The notes under the pieces are model-generated. The model was given only the letters and a program-made list of their open reading frames with translations. It made no database searches and was not told where the DNA came from. DNA of 64,000 bases from JBCCMA01 sp045107005 (GTDB lineage: Bacteria > Pseudomonadota > Gammaproteobacteria > Steroidobacterales > JBCCMA01). The stretch spans positions 1 through 64,000 of the forward strand of contig JBGCFP010000032.1 in assembly GCA_045107005.1 (NCBI GenBank). Direction: 5' to 3'. Of this stretch, positions 15,171-24,601 are shown piece after piece. How positions within the stretch are numbered: the first letter of the stretch is position 1; every line of letters starts with the position of its first letter. Position numbers and translations under genes: made by a program.

Positions 15171-18074
15171 ATGGTTTCCAAACGTCGTACGCCGAAACGT
15201 CAAAGTGCTGCCGCTAAACCAACGCAAAGAATCGCGCGCAACGCACTGTCGGTTGCCATTGCCGCTGCGTTAGCCGGCGCGCCCACCGGCGCTTTCGCTC
15301 AGGACAGCGATCAACAACCGATTGAAGAGGTTGTCATTTACGGTCAATACCGACAGAGTCTGGTGACCGCTATTGGCACCAAGCGCGATGCCACCACCAT
15401 CGTGGAAGCGCTGTCAGCGGAAGACATCGGCAAGCTGCCCGATTCCAGTATCGCGGAATCCATTGCGCGCATTCCCGGTCTTGCCGGCGCCAGAGTTAAC
15501 GGCCGCACCAGCGGCGTATCCGTGCGCGGGTTCAAGGAAGATTTCGTCGGGTCAACGCTGAACGGTCGCGAGCTGGTGGGCATTGGCGACAACCGCGGTG
15601 TCGAATACGATCTTTATCCGTCTGAGATTGTCAGCGGTGTCATCGTGCACAAAACAGCGGACGCTACGCTGCCGTTCCAGGGCATCGGCGGTGGCGTCGA
15701 TTTGCGCACCACCCGGCCGCTGGAAGCCGACCCAACGCTGGCCGTCAACGGGGTGCTCGAGCAAAACGACTTGTCGACCGGTAACCCGGATTTCGACGAC
15801 AACGGTCATCGACTGTCGCTGAATTTCTCCGACAAATTCGCGAACGATACCATCGGTCTGGCGCTGGCCATTGCGACCACCGAATCGCCCAGCCAGGAAG
15901 AACAGTTTCGCGGTTGGGGCTACGCCACCGTGAATCCGGGCGGCGCGACTGCCGGACCGGGCATCACTCTCGACGGCAGTGAAGCCGTGCTGGGTGGTCA
16001 CGATTCATTCGTACGCTCCGCGGTGCTCGAGCGCGACACCGTGGCGGGGGTGCTGCAGTTTGAACCCAACGACAGCCTGAGCGTGACGCTCGACGCGCTG
16101 TACATCGACTTCCAGGAAGACAAAGTGTTTCGCGGGGTCGAGGAAGGGGGCGCCGAGTGGGGCACCGGCAGCTACACGGTGACCGAGCTGGAAAACGGAC
16201 TGGTGACTGCTGGCAACATCGACGGCGGTTTCAATTCGGTGATTCGCAATGATGCGGAGCGCGAGAAAGGCGAACTCACCACCGGTGGATTAAACGTTGC
16301 GTACGCGCTCAACGACGCGTGGACGCTGAAATTCGACGGCGCTTACAGCGACGTCAGCAAAGAGATCACGAATGTTGAGAGCTACGCTGGTGTGGGCCGT
16401 GCTGGCTCCGCCACGCAAGGTGGCCCCACAATCCGCTCATTCCGGATGACCGGCAACGGCGCCATGTATCTCGATCACCCGACGGCTACGCCGACTGATC
16501 TGACGGATTTCAATCAGGTTCGCCTGGCCGGACCGCAATCCTGGGGTGGCGCGTTGTCGCCCGTGCAGCGCTGGCAGGAGACGGCGGCTGCGCCAGGCAT
16601 CGGCCCCTCGCAGGCGCAGGACGGGTTCGTCAACAATCCAACTTTTGACGAGCAGCTCACGACCTTGCGTCTCGACGCAGACTGGGCGATCAACGCAGGC
16701 ATTGTGAGCGGCGCGCAGTTCGGGATTAACTTTTCTCAGCGCGAGAAAACCAAGGTCAACCGCGGCGCGTTTTTGACGGCGCCGAGCTGGCCTTCGGACG
16801 GCGCCGTACCGGAGGCGTTCCGGGTGGGTACCGCGGACCTCGGATTTGTTGGCATCCCCGGTGTCGTCGCGTATGACAGTTTGGGTCTATTCAACTCGGG
16901 CTTCTACACGCAGACGGACGCCGGCCAGCTGGAAACCGGGCGCGCCGGTGACACCTACGTGGTTGAAGAAGACGTGACGACGCTTTTCGGCAAAGTCGAA
17001 TTCGCCACCGAAGTCGGTGGCCGTGCACTCTTTGGAAACCTGGGTTTACAGCTCATCGATTCAGATCAAAAGGCATCCGGCTTTAGCTCGCTGACCGGTC
17101 CCGACGGCTTCGTTGACGCAACGCCAGTGTCCGGTGGTGACAGCTACACCGACGTACTGCCCAGCCTGAATCTGAACTATCAGCTGGCCGATGATCATCT
17201 GCTGCGCTTCGCGTATTCGACCACAATCAGTCGCGCGCGCATCGACGATCTGCGTCCAAACAACCAGGTGACGTTCCTGTTCAACGCGAACAACGTGGCT
17301 GAGACCACAGATGTTGGAAACAGCCCGTGGCAGGGCAGTGCTGGCAATCCACTGCTCAAGCCACTGGAATCGGACAACCTCGATCTGAGCTACGAATGGT
17401 ATTTCGCCAACGACGGATTCCTTTCCGTTGCGTACTTCTACAAGGATCTGGTGAACTGGCATCGCGAAGGTCTTGCGGTGGCAGATTTCACGCCTTTCTA
17501 TATCCCCGGCTATCATCAGGTTGATGACGGTGGAACGATCATCACGCCGCAGTTGTTCGAGGGCATCGTCACGTTCCGCGAAGACGGCCTTACCGGCTCA
17601 GTGAACGGTTTCGAGCTGCAGGCAACGGTGCCGTTCGGCCTGTTTTTCGACGCGCTGGATGGTTTGGGGTTCTCCGGCTCGGTGGCGTTTAACGACGGCG
17701 ATCTGGACGATGGGTCTCCCGTGCCCGGACTGTCCGACGAAATCTATCAGGCCACGTTGTTCTACGAACGCGGCGGCTTTGCCGCCCGCCTCTCGGGCAC
17801 GAAACGTTCGAAGTTTCAGACCGAAGATCGTGGTCTGAGCCTTGCGCTGGTCCCGGTGGAAGATCAGGGCGCTGAGCTGCTTGACGCCCAGATTAGCTAC
17901 GATTTCGGGCTAGGTGGCGTGGAAAGACTCGACGGCCTGTTTATTGCGCTCCAGGCGCAAAACCTGACTGACGAAGATACAACGCTGACCAATCCCGGAG
18001 ACTCACGCCAGGTGACGCGGTTCCAGACGTTTGGCAGTAACTTCCTGCTCAACGCAATCTACCGATTTAAATGA
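15171..18074 (+). CDS. TonB-dependent outer membrane receptor, probably for maltodextrins
   Basis: The 967-residue protein has a long export signal (about 1-43, ending GAFAQ), a TonB-box region (EEVVIYGQYRQSL) and a plug domain (about 60-175, with GKLPDSSIAESIARIPGLAG and VSVRGF). A beta-barrel follows, ending in the usual aromatic/basic close (LNAIYRFK). Length and plug resemble the large carbohydrate receptors of Caulobacter and Xanthomonas type. A GGGGGGG run precedes the ATG as ribosome-binding site. The upstream operators and adjacent amylases support alpha-glucan uptake. The gene ends at a strong terminator. Confidence 0.9.
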   Translation: MVSKRRTPKRQSAAAKPTQRIARNALSVAIAAALAGAPTGAFAQDSDQQPIEEVVIYGQYRQSLVTAIGTKRDATTIVEALSAEDIGKLPDSSIAESIARIPGLAGARVNGRTSGVSVRGFKEDFVGSTLNGRELVGIGDNRGVEYDLYPSEIVSGVIVHKTADATLPFQGIGGGVDLRTTRPLEADPTLAVNGVLEQNDLSTGNPDFDDNGHRLSLNFSDKFANDTIGLALAIATTESPSQEEQFRGWGYATVNPGGATAGPGITLDGSEAVLGGHDSFVRSAVLERDTVAGVLQFEPNDSLSVTLDALYIDFQEDKVFRGVEEGGAEWGTGSYTVTELENGLVTAGNIDGGFNSVIRNDAEREKGELTTGGLNVAYALNDAWTLKFDGAYSDVSKEITNVESYAGVGRAGSATQGGPTIRSFRMTGNGAMYLDHPTATPTDLTDFNQVRLAGPQSWGGALSPVQRWQETAAAPGIGPSQAQDGFVNNPTFDEQLTTLRLDADWAINAGIVSGAQFGINFSQREKTKVNRGAFLTAPSWPSDGAVPEAFRVGTADLGFVGIPGVVAYDSLGLFNSGFYTQTDAGQLETGRAGDTYVVEEDVTTLFGKVEFATEVGGRALFGNLGLQLIDSDQKASGFSSLTGPDGFVDATPVSGGDSYTDVLPSLNLNYQLADDHLLRFAYSTTISRARIDDLRPNNQVTFLFNANNVAETTDVGNSPWQGSAGNPLLKPLESDNLDLSYEWYFANDGFLSVAYFYKDLVNWHREGLAVADFTPFYIPGYHQVDDGGTIITPQLFEGIVTFREDGLTGSVNGFELQATVPFGLFFDALDGLGFSGSVAFNDGDLDDGSPVPGLSDEIYQATLFYERGGFAARLSGTKRSKFQTEDRGLSLALVPVEDQGAELLDAQISYDFGLGGVERLDGLFIALQAQNLTDEDTTLTNPGDSRQVTRFQTFGSNFLLNAIYRFK

Positions 18075-18093
18075 TTGTCGGCTGCTAGACTTG

Positions 18094-18131
18094 GACCCCG
18101 TCCGCCGATCGGCGGACGGGGTCTTTTTTTT
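18094..18131 (+). terminator. Strong rho-independent terminator after the TonB receptor
   Basis: GACCCCGTCCGCCGA and its exact complement form a 15-bp perfect stem (18094-18123) followed by eight T residues. It separates the receptor from the halogenase genes, so those need read-through or their own promoter. Confidence 0.9.
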
Positions 18132-18175
18132 GCCTGCGCGGGCTAACAGCAGACGACAGAACGGGGCGCACGACC

Positions 18176-19669
18176 ATGCATGCACCCATTCGGAAAATTG
18201 TGATCGTCGGTGGCGGTACCGCCGGTTGGATGAGTGCCGCATTGTTCAGCAAAGTGCTGGGCAAGCAGGTGACCGTGGAACTGGTCGAGTCAGAGCAAAT
18301 CGGCATCGTGGGTGTCGGGGAGGCGACCATTCCGCCCATCCATCATGTCAACCAGGTGCTGGGGATTGACGAGGCGGAGTTTCTGCGCGCAACCAAAGCG
18401 ACCATCAAGCTCGCCATTCGGTTCGAGAACTGGCGCGAGCGCGGCGAAAGCTACTATCACACTTTTGGCGCGCCGGGTCGCAGCCAGGCGTTTTGCCATT
18501 TCCATCATTTCTGGACGCGGGCCAGACTCGACGGCCACTCGACCAACTTGTGGGACTATGATTTCAACTACCTCGCGTGCGAGGAGGGCAAGTTCGCTCG
18601 CATGGAGGTCAAAGACCCAATTTGGGAATTGCCCTACGCCTATCACTTCGATTCCTCGCTCTATGGACAGTACCTGAGGGCTTACAGCGAGAAGCGCGGC
18701 GTCAAACGCACCGAGGGTTTAGTTGACGACGTTGACGTCGATGCGCAGTCGGGCCATGTGACCGGCCTGAAGCTGCGCGGTGGCGGACAGGTCACCGGCG
18801 ATTTTTTTATCGATTGTTCCGGCGGTCGCGCACTGTTGATTGGCAAGGCGCTTGGCACCGGTTTCGAAGACTGGAGTCACTGGTTGCCGTGCAATCGAGC
18901 AATGGCGGTTCCTTCAAAGCGGTTTGACCAGACGCTGCCCTTTACACGTGCTATCGCGCACGGTGCTGGCTGGCAGTGGCGCATTCCGCTGCAGCATCGC
19001 AACGGCAACGGCCTGGTCTACAGCGATCGATTCTTAAGTGATGATCAGGCCGCAGACATTCTTCTCAATAATCTGGATTCAGAGCCCGACGGCGACCCGC
19101 GCGTTATTCCCTTTCGAACCGGTCGCGTGCGCCGACAGTGGAATCGAAACGTCGTGGCGGTCGGATTGTCCAGCGGGTTTCTCGAGCCGCTGGAATCCAC
19201 CAGCATTTATCTGATCCAGTCAGCCATTGTCCGTCTGCTGCATTTGTTTCCGCACGCGGGCGTCACGCCAGAACTGCAGGCGGAATATAACCGTCAGTCG
19301 CAGATTGAAATTGAGCACATTCGCGACTTCATCATTCTTCATTACCACCGCAACGATCGCGAAGACACGCAGTTTTGGCGTGATCTGCGCCACATGAGCA
19401 TTCCGGACCGACTCCGTGACAAGATTCAGATGTTTCGCTCGGACGGACGGCTCACAGCCGATCAATACGACATTTTTCTCGAACCCTCGTGGCTGCAGGT
19501 ACTGGTGGGTCAGGGCGTGGTGCCGAACGATTATCACCCGCTCGCTGATGCGCTGACCGATGCGCAGTTGCACGAAAAACTGACCAGTATGGCCGCGGTG
19601 AAACGTGAGCCGCTGGCGCAAATGCCGAGCCATGACCAGTTCCTTGAGCTGTTCACGACTGGCCAGTGA
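18176..19669 (+). CDS. Tryptophan-halogenase-like flavoprotein 1
   Basis: The 497-residue protein opens with the FAD-binding GGGTAGW motif (IVIVGGGTAGWMSAAL) and GVGEATIPPI. It has the conserved Lys in TIKLAIRFENW and the WxWxIP signature of flavin-dependent halogenases as GWQWRIPL. It lacks a signal peptide. Characterised members chlorinate or brominate tryptophan or indoles using FADH2; many homologues beside TonB receptors have unknown substrates. Neighbouring paralogue 2 starts 58 bp downstream in the same direction. A flavin reductase partner is not seen in the window. Confidence 0.85.
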   Translation: MHAPIRKIVIVGGGTAGWMSAALFSKVLGKQVTVELVESEQIGIVGVGEATIPPIHHVNQVLGIDEAEFLRATKATIKLAIRFENWRERGESYYHTFGAPGRSQAFCHFHHFWTRARLDGHSTNLWDYDFNYLACEEGKFARMEVKDPIWELPYAYHFDSSLYGQYLRAYSEKRGVKRTEGLVDDVDVDAQSGHVTGLKLRGGGQVTGDFFIDCSGGRALLIGKALGTGFEDWSHWLPCNRAMAVPSKRFDQTLPFTRAIAHGAGWQWRIPLQHRNGNGLVYSDRFLSDDQAADILLNNLDSEPDGDPRVIPFRTGRVRRQWNRNVVAVGLSSGFLEPLESTSIYLIQSAIVRLLHLFPHAGVTPELQAEYNRQSQIEIEHIRDFIILHYHRNDREDTQFWRDLRHMSIPDRLRDKIQMFRSDGRLTADQYDIFLEPSWLQVLVGQGVVPNDYHPLADALTDAQLHEKLTSMAAVKREPLAQMPSHDQFLELFTTGQ

Positions 19670-19727
19670 TGGCGTTGCTGCGCTTTCCATCAGTCCGCAT
19701 TGATTGCGCCCAAGAGCGTTTGGCCGG

Positions 19728-21203
19728 GTGAGCAATCAGCGCCACATCGTTGTTGTCGGTGGTGGCACGGCGGGCTGGATGGCGGCTAACCTGTTGGTTC
19801 GGCGCTGGCCGTCCGACCAGGTTAAAGTCACGCTCGTTGAGTCACCGAAGATCGGTACGATTGGTGTCGGTGAAGGGAGCACGCCGGCAATGCGGCGGTT
19901 TTTCGAACTGATCGATGTCGCGGACTCCGACTGGATGCCACAGTGCAAAGCGACCTACAAAGTGGGTATTCGGTTTGATGGCTGGAGCCGCGAGGGTGGC
20001 GTTGCGCAATATCGACATCCCTTTTTCTCGCAGCCCGATACGTTCGCGCATCGCGCGTTTTTGACCAACTGCCGAACACGGCGCCTGGGCCTGTCGGTCA
20101 AGACACAGCCGGATGCGTTTTTTCTCAACGCGCAGTTGGCGAAAGATCGACTTGCACCAATAACGCCACCCAACTTCCCCTTCCACGTCGACTACGGGTA
20201 CCACTTTGACGCGGGACGCCTCGGCCGTTTCCTAAGCGAGTTGGGCGTTAGCCGCGGTGTCAATCATGTCCGCGCAAACATTCTCGAGGCTCGGCGGGAC
20301 GCGCACGGCGACATCGCAGAACTCGTGACCGATATTGACGAACCGATCACCGGTGATTTTTTCATCGACTGCAGTGGCTTTGCCGCTGTGTTGATGCACA
20401 AGACGCTCGGTGTCGGTTTCGAGAGTTTTGCCGACGGTTTGTTCAATGATGCAGCCGTCGTGCTGCCCGGCCCGGCGCAGGAAGCGCCGGTGACAGAGAC
20501 CGTATCCACCGCACTGTCGGCGGGCTGGCGCTGGCGTATTCCCCTTACTCATCGCTACGGCAACGGGTATGTCTACAGCAGTCAGTTTTTGTCCGCGGAC
20601 CAGGCCGAGACGGAGTTGCGCAGCGCGCTGGGCGACACCGACGGCCGGCACGAAGCGCGGCACTTGAAAATGCGCATCGGACAGTCCGCCAAGCACTGGC
20701 ACAAGAACTGTCTGGCGCTTGGTTTGTCACAGGGTTTCCTGGAACCGCTGGAGGCGACGGCGCTGTTGTTGGTGCAGGTAACCCTGGAACGCTTTATGGC
20801 GCACTACGAGAGTACCGACATGCAGTGCGCGCGGCACGGCGAGTTCAACGCGGACATTCGCCAGCGCTTTGACGGCGTGCGTGATTACATCGTGGCGCAT
20901 TACAAATTGAATACCCGGACCGACAGCGACTACTGGATCGCCGCGCGTGACAACCCAAGTCTATCTGATGCGCTGCGTGAGCTGCTCGAAGCCTGGTATC
21001 GCCGAGAAGACATCAGTCCGATTGTTGAGCGTCACTACGCTACTTCGCATTTCAATACCTTGTCGTGGCACTGCCTGCTGGCGGGGTACGGCGCGTTTCC
21101 ACCGCTGGCCGACGATCAGCCGGGTCGCGGCGATCTGTTTGTCGATCAAAACGTGGCAGCCTTTATGCAAGGGTGCGCGCTGAATTTTAGCCCGCCGGCG
21201 TAG
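19728..21203 (+). CDS. Tryptophan-halogenase-like flavoprotein 2
   Basis: The GTG at 19728 is preferred because the protein (491 aa) then starts just before the FAD motif (HIVVVGGGTAGWMAANLL), as in the family; an upstream TTG at 19704 is possible. It has GVGEGSTPAMRR, the Lys in CKATYKVGIRFDGW and the GWRWRIPL halogenase signature. It is a diverged paralogue of the preceding gene, not a recent copy. Its 3' end overlaps the convergent LacI gene by 17 bp. Substrate unknown. Confidence 0.83.
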   Translation: MSNQRHIVVVGGGTAGWMAANLLVRRWPSDQVKVTLVESPKIGTIGVGEGSTPAMRRFFELIDVADSDWMPQCKATYKVGIRFDGWSREGGVAQYRHPFFSQPDTFAHRAFLTNCRTRRLGLSVKTQPDAFFLNAQLAKDRLAPITPPNFPFHVDYGYHFDAGRLGRFLSELGVSRGVNHVRANILEARRDAHGDIAELVTDIDEPITGDFFIDCSGFAAVLMHKTLGVGFESFADGLFNDAAVVLPGPAQEAPVTETVSTALSAGWRWRIPLTHRYGNGYVYSSQFLSADQAETELRSALGDTDGRHEARHLKMRIGQSAKHWHKNCLALGLSQGFLEPLEATALLLVQVTLERFMAHYESTDMQCARHGEFNADIRQRFDGVRDYIVAHYKLNTRTDSDYWIAARDNPSLSDALRELLEAWYRREDISPIVERHYATSHFNTLSWHCLLAGYGAFPPLADDQPGRGDLFVDQNVAAFMQGCALNFSPPA

Positions 21204-22224
21204 CGCCGCAGGATTCGCGAATCGCCAGTGACGGTTTGATCAAGCCTGACTCAACCGCATCGCCACTAATCGACCTGATCAGGTTGGCGACCAGCAATTC
21301 GCCCGCGGCTTCCGTGTTTTGATGCACTGTCGTGAGCGAAGGCGTGACGTAAGACGCCGCCGGAATGTCGTCAAAACCGACGACCGCGATGTCGTCGGGC
21401 ACGCCATAGCCTTTGAGCTGCAGGGCTTTGATGGCGCCAATGGCCATCAAGTCGCTCGCCGCGACGATGGCGTCAAACGATTGTTCGCGTGAGAGCAGCG
21501 ATTGCGTGGCGTCGAACCCTGCGGATTCGTGATTATCCGCCGCGCAGTAAAGCTGCGGGCACACTTCGAGGTTCGCCGCTTCGAGCGCAGACCGATAACC
21601 CAGATGGCGCAGCGCAAATTCCGGGCAGTGTTCGGTGGCTTCGCCAACAAAGGCGATGCGCTGTCTGCCCAGCCCTATCAGATGTTCGGTAACCAATCGT
21701 GCACCGAGCTGGTTGTCACAGCCCACCGAGTTCCCGGGTTGGCCCTCCACCGTCGGGCCCCAGATTACGAAGTGCGCACCCGCGTCGTCGAGTGCGTGCA
21801 GGCGTTCGCCGTAGCTTACGTAGTCGCCGTAGCCCAGCAAGATGATGCCGTCGGCACGATTGGCCGCTTCGTAGCGAAGGTGCCAATGTTCGCTCAACTG
21901 TTGAAACGACACGAGCAAGTCGTAACCGTGTTTGGCCGCCGAGCGTGTAATGCTGCTGAGCATCGACAAAAAGAACGGGTTGATCTGGGATTCGTCAGAC
22001 GTGGCGTCTTCAAAAATCAACAGCGCCAGCGTCTGGCTCTGTCGGCTGCGCAGCCCCGCCGCGCTGCGATCGACCCGGTAGTTGAGCTCGCGTGCGATTT
22101 CACGAATTCGCTGCCTCGTCTCAGGGCGCACGAGCGGGCTGTCCCGCAGCGCGCGTGACACCGTGGCTTGCGAAACACCCGCCCGGTCGGCGATATCGCG
22201 AGAGGTGGTCTTATCCATGGGCAT
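21187..22224 (-). CDS. LacI-family transcriptional regulator of the alpha-glucan locus
   Basis: The 345-residue regulator has an N-terminal helix-turn-helix (TTSRDIADRAGVSQATVSRA, residues 5-24), the hinge helix (VDRSAAGLRSRQ) and a full periplasmic-binding-like sensor domain (LALLIFEDATSDES to the C-terminus). A second ATG two codons later is an alternative start. Its neighbours and the paired CG-centred palindromes upstream of the amylase and receptor genes suggest it senses maltose, maltodextrin or a glucose derivative. No such palindrome precedes its own gene, so autoregulation through that site is not evident. Confidence 0.88.
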   Translation of the reverse strand: MPMDKTTSRDIADRAGVSQATVSRALRDSPLVRPETRQRIREIARELNYRVDRSAAGLRSRQSQTLALLIFEDATSDESQINPFFLSMLSSITRSAAKHGYDLLVSFQQLSEHWHLRYEAANRADGIILLGYGDYVSYGERLHALDDAGAHFVIWGPTVEGQPGNSVGCDNQLGARLVTEHLIGLGRQRIAFVGEATEHCPEFALRHLGYRSALEAANLEVCPQLYCAADNHESAGFDATQSLLSREQSFDAIVAASDLMAIGAIKALQLKGYGVPDDIAVVGFDDIPAASYVTPSLTTVHQNTEAAGELLVANLIRSISGDAVESGLIKPSLAIRESCGATPAG

Positions 22225-22563
22225 GGCCGGATTTTAGCGCCGAACCCCGTGTAGCAACCAGCACAATCTGCCGGTTCGTCTGGCAGCCGGTAACAAAAAG
22301 GCCGCTAAACACCGAAAAACTGACGGTTCAGGGCCTGCCTGAGTGGCCGACGAGGACACGTTGACGCCGGATCGGCGCCAATCGACTCCACATGCGATGG
22401 CTCGGCATCCGCCGTGGAGAGCTGGGTATATCGCGACGAGTGCATCAAAAGAGGGCCGATCGCGCACTAAAACAGCGCGCTAAATTGCACTTTGTCAGCC
22501 CACTCACGATGCTGCATCATCGGCCAGGTGCGTCACACAAAATCCCTAACCGCCGATGCCATC

Positions 22564-23379
22564 GTGCAACCTTTTGTGGTGTTCACCGACCTCGACGGCA
22601 CGCTGCTTGATCACGATACCTACGACTGGCGACCGGCTGAGTCGACGCTGCAACAGTTGAAGCGCCGCGAAATCCCCGTCGTTTTGATCAGCAGCAAAAC
22701 GCTCGCCGAGTTGGCGGTGTATCGCCAAGACATCGGGTTTCAGGATCCGGTGGTTGCCGAAAACGGGGCGGCGATCGACGTGCCGCCCGATTACTTCACA
22801 CTGCCGTGCGACTTTCACAAGACGGTGGTCAGCCGCGATGCCTTGCAGCGAGAATTTGTTGAACTGCGTCGCGAGTGCGACGTGTCATGCAGCGCATTTT
22901 TTGAACTGGGTACAGAAGGGATTGTGCGAGCCACCGGATTGACTCCTGCTCAGGCCGAGCTGGCAAACCAACGCGATGCGTCCGAGCCGGTGCTCTGGCA
23001 GGACACGCCCGAGGCATTGACGACGTTTTGCGACCGGGCAGAGCAGGCGGGCCTGCGCTGCCTGCGCGGCGGGCGCTTCGTGCATTTAATGGGCCAGACC
23101 GACAAAGTGGATGCGATGACAAGTTTGCTGGCGGCCTATCGGCAGGAGTGGTCGTCAAACAGCGTGACCAGCGTCGCGCTGGGCGACAGCCCCAATGATC
23201 TTGGCATGCTGCAGGCGGCAGACATTGCCGTGGTGATTCCGGCGCATCATGATGTGGCGATGGATCTTCCCGGTCATGCCAACGTGCTGCGGCCGTCACA
23301 GCGCGGGCCCGAAGGCTGGCGCACCGCCATGCAGACCATTCTTTCAACGCTTGATACGGAGACCGAAAACCTTGGGTGA
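22564..23379 (+). CDS. Glucosyl/mannosyl-3-phosphoglycerate phosphatase (HAD-IIB)
   Basis: The HAD phosphatase of 271 residues has motif I FTDLDGTLLDHD, motif II VLISSKT, the family's ENGAAI block and motif IV GDSPNDLGML. This is the pattern of mannosyl-3-phosphoglycerate phosphatases, which also act on glucosyl-3-phosphoglycerate. The GTG at 22564 puts the protein start just before motif I; the open frame extends upstream to 22492 but without homologous content. Its 3' end overlaps the GpgS-like gene by 8 nt, so it should dephosphorylate the product of that synthase to glucosylglycerate. Confidence 0.8.
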   Translation: MQPFVVFTDLDGTLLDHDTYDWRPAESTLQQLKRREIPVVLISSKTLAELAVYRQDIGFQDPVVAENGAAIDVPPDYFTLPCDFHKTVVSRDALQREFVELRRECDVSCSAFFELGTEGIVRATGLTPAQAELANQRDASEPVLWQDTPEALTTFCDRAEQAGLRCLRGGRFVHLMGQTDKVDAMTSLLAAYRQEWSSNSVTSVALGDSPNDLGMLQAADIAVVIPAHHDVAMDLPGHANVLRPSQRGPEGWRTAMQTILSTLDTETENLG

Positions 23380-24601
23380 TTTTCATCAGAACGGCATCAT
23401 CGCCACGATGCACAATCTCTCGCGACGATCGACCACTGATCTGGAACGCGAGCTCATCGATTTTTCACGTCAGCGGCTCATGGGTTTGATTCTTCCCTCG
23501 CTGTATTCGGAGCTCGAGACGCCCGCTCTTGAGAACATCGTCCGTGAATTGAGCCGGGTGCCGTATCTTAATGAGATCATCGTGGGTCTGGATCGCGCTG
23601 ACGAAGCGCAGTATCGCCACGCGCTGACGTTTTTTGATCGCCTGCCACAGCATCATCGAGTGCTGTGGCACGACGGCCCACGGTTACGTGCGCTGGACGC
23701 TCTTCTGGACAAGCACGGCCTGGCACCGGGCGCGCCGGGCGAAGGCCGCAACGTGTGGTACTGCTACGGCTACGCGCTGGCGACCGGTCGTGCTGACGCC
23801 ATCGCGCTGCACGATTGTGACATCAAAACCTACAAGCGTGATTTGTTGGCAAGGCTCATTTATCCGGTTGCCAATCCGAGCTTCAACTTCGAATTTAGCA
23901 AGGGCTTCTACCCGCGCTTTACCGATTCGTCGCTGGGCGGCCGCGTCACGCGATTGCTGGTGACACCGTTGATTCTGGCGATGCGCACCGTGTGCGGCCG
24001 CAGCGAGTATCTGGATTTTCTGAACAGTTTTCGCTACCCGCTGGCCGGTGAGTTTGCGATACGTCGCAACATGATTACCGATCTTCGCATCCCCACCGAC
24101 TGGGGGTTGGAAATGGGCATGCTCAGCGAGATGCACCGCAGCTTGACCAACAACCGAATCTGCCAGGTGGACATTGCGGATCGCTATGACCACAAGCACC
24201 AAGTGCTCAGCCCGGAAGATGCCACGCGCGGATTGTCGAAAATGAGTGTCGACATTTCCAAAGCAATGTTTCGCAAGCTGGCGATCCAGGGCGAGACGTT
24301 CTCGCAAGAGCGAATTCGCACAGTCAAAGCCACGTACTATCGGATTGCGCTGGATCTGGTGGAAACCTTCGAAGCGGATGCCAGCATGAACGGTATCAAC
24401 TATGACAGTCATGCCGAAGAGCAGGCAGTCGAACTGTTTGCCGCCAACGTCGTTTCCGCGGGCACGGACTTTCTGGAGAACCCGATGGACACCCCGTTTT
24501 TGTCGCCGTGGAAACGAGTGGTCAGCGCGGTACCAGAGATCTTCGAGGAACTTCGCGGCGCCGTGGAAGCGGACGTGGATGAATTCAAAGCGTCGGCATG
24601 A
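23372..24601 (+). CDS. gpgS: Glucosyl-3-phosphoglycerate synthase (GT81-like)
   Basis: The 409-residue glycosyltransferase has LHDCDIKTYKRDLLARL, supplying the DxD-type metal/nucleotide site, and the family features NFEFSKGFYPR and TDWGLEMGML. GpgS joins glucose from an NDP-glucose donor to 3-phosphoglycerate. The TTG at 23372 is chosen as start because GGAG lies 10 nt upstream and the protein then begins GDFHQNGIIATMHNL, which matches how the family starts; the ATG at 23408 would cut this off. It overlaps the phosphatase before it and the phosphorylase after it (ATGA at 24598). Confidence 0.83.
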   Translation: MGDFHQNGIIATMHNLSRRSTTDLERELIDFSRQRLMGLILPSLYSELETPALENIVRELSRVPYLNEIIVGLDRADEAQYRHALTFFDRLPQHHRVLWHDGPRLRALDALLDKHGLAPGAPGEGRNVWYCYGYALATGRADAIALHDCDIKTYKRDLLARLIYPVANPSFNFEFSKGFYPRFTDSSLGGRVTRLLVTPLILAMRTVCGRSEYLDFLNSFRYPLAGEFAIRRNMITDLRIPTDWGLEMGMLSEMHRSLTNNRICQVDIADRYDHKHQVLSPEDATRGLSKMSVDISKAMFRKLAIQGETFSQERIRTVKATYYRIALDLVETFEADASMNGINYDSHAEEQAVELFAANVVSAGTDFLENPMDTPFLSPWKRVVSAVPEIFEELRGAVEADVDEFKASA

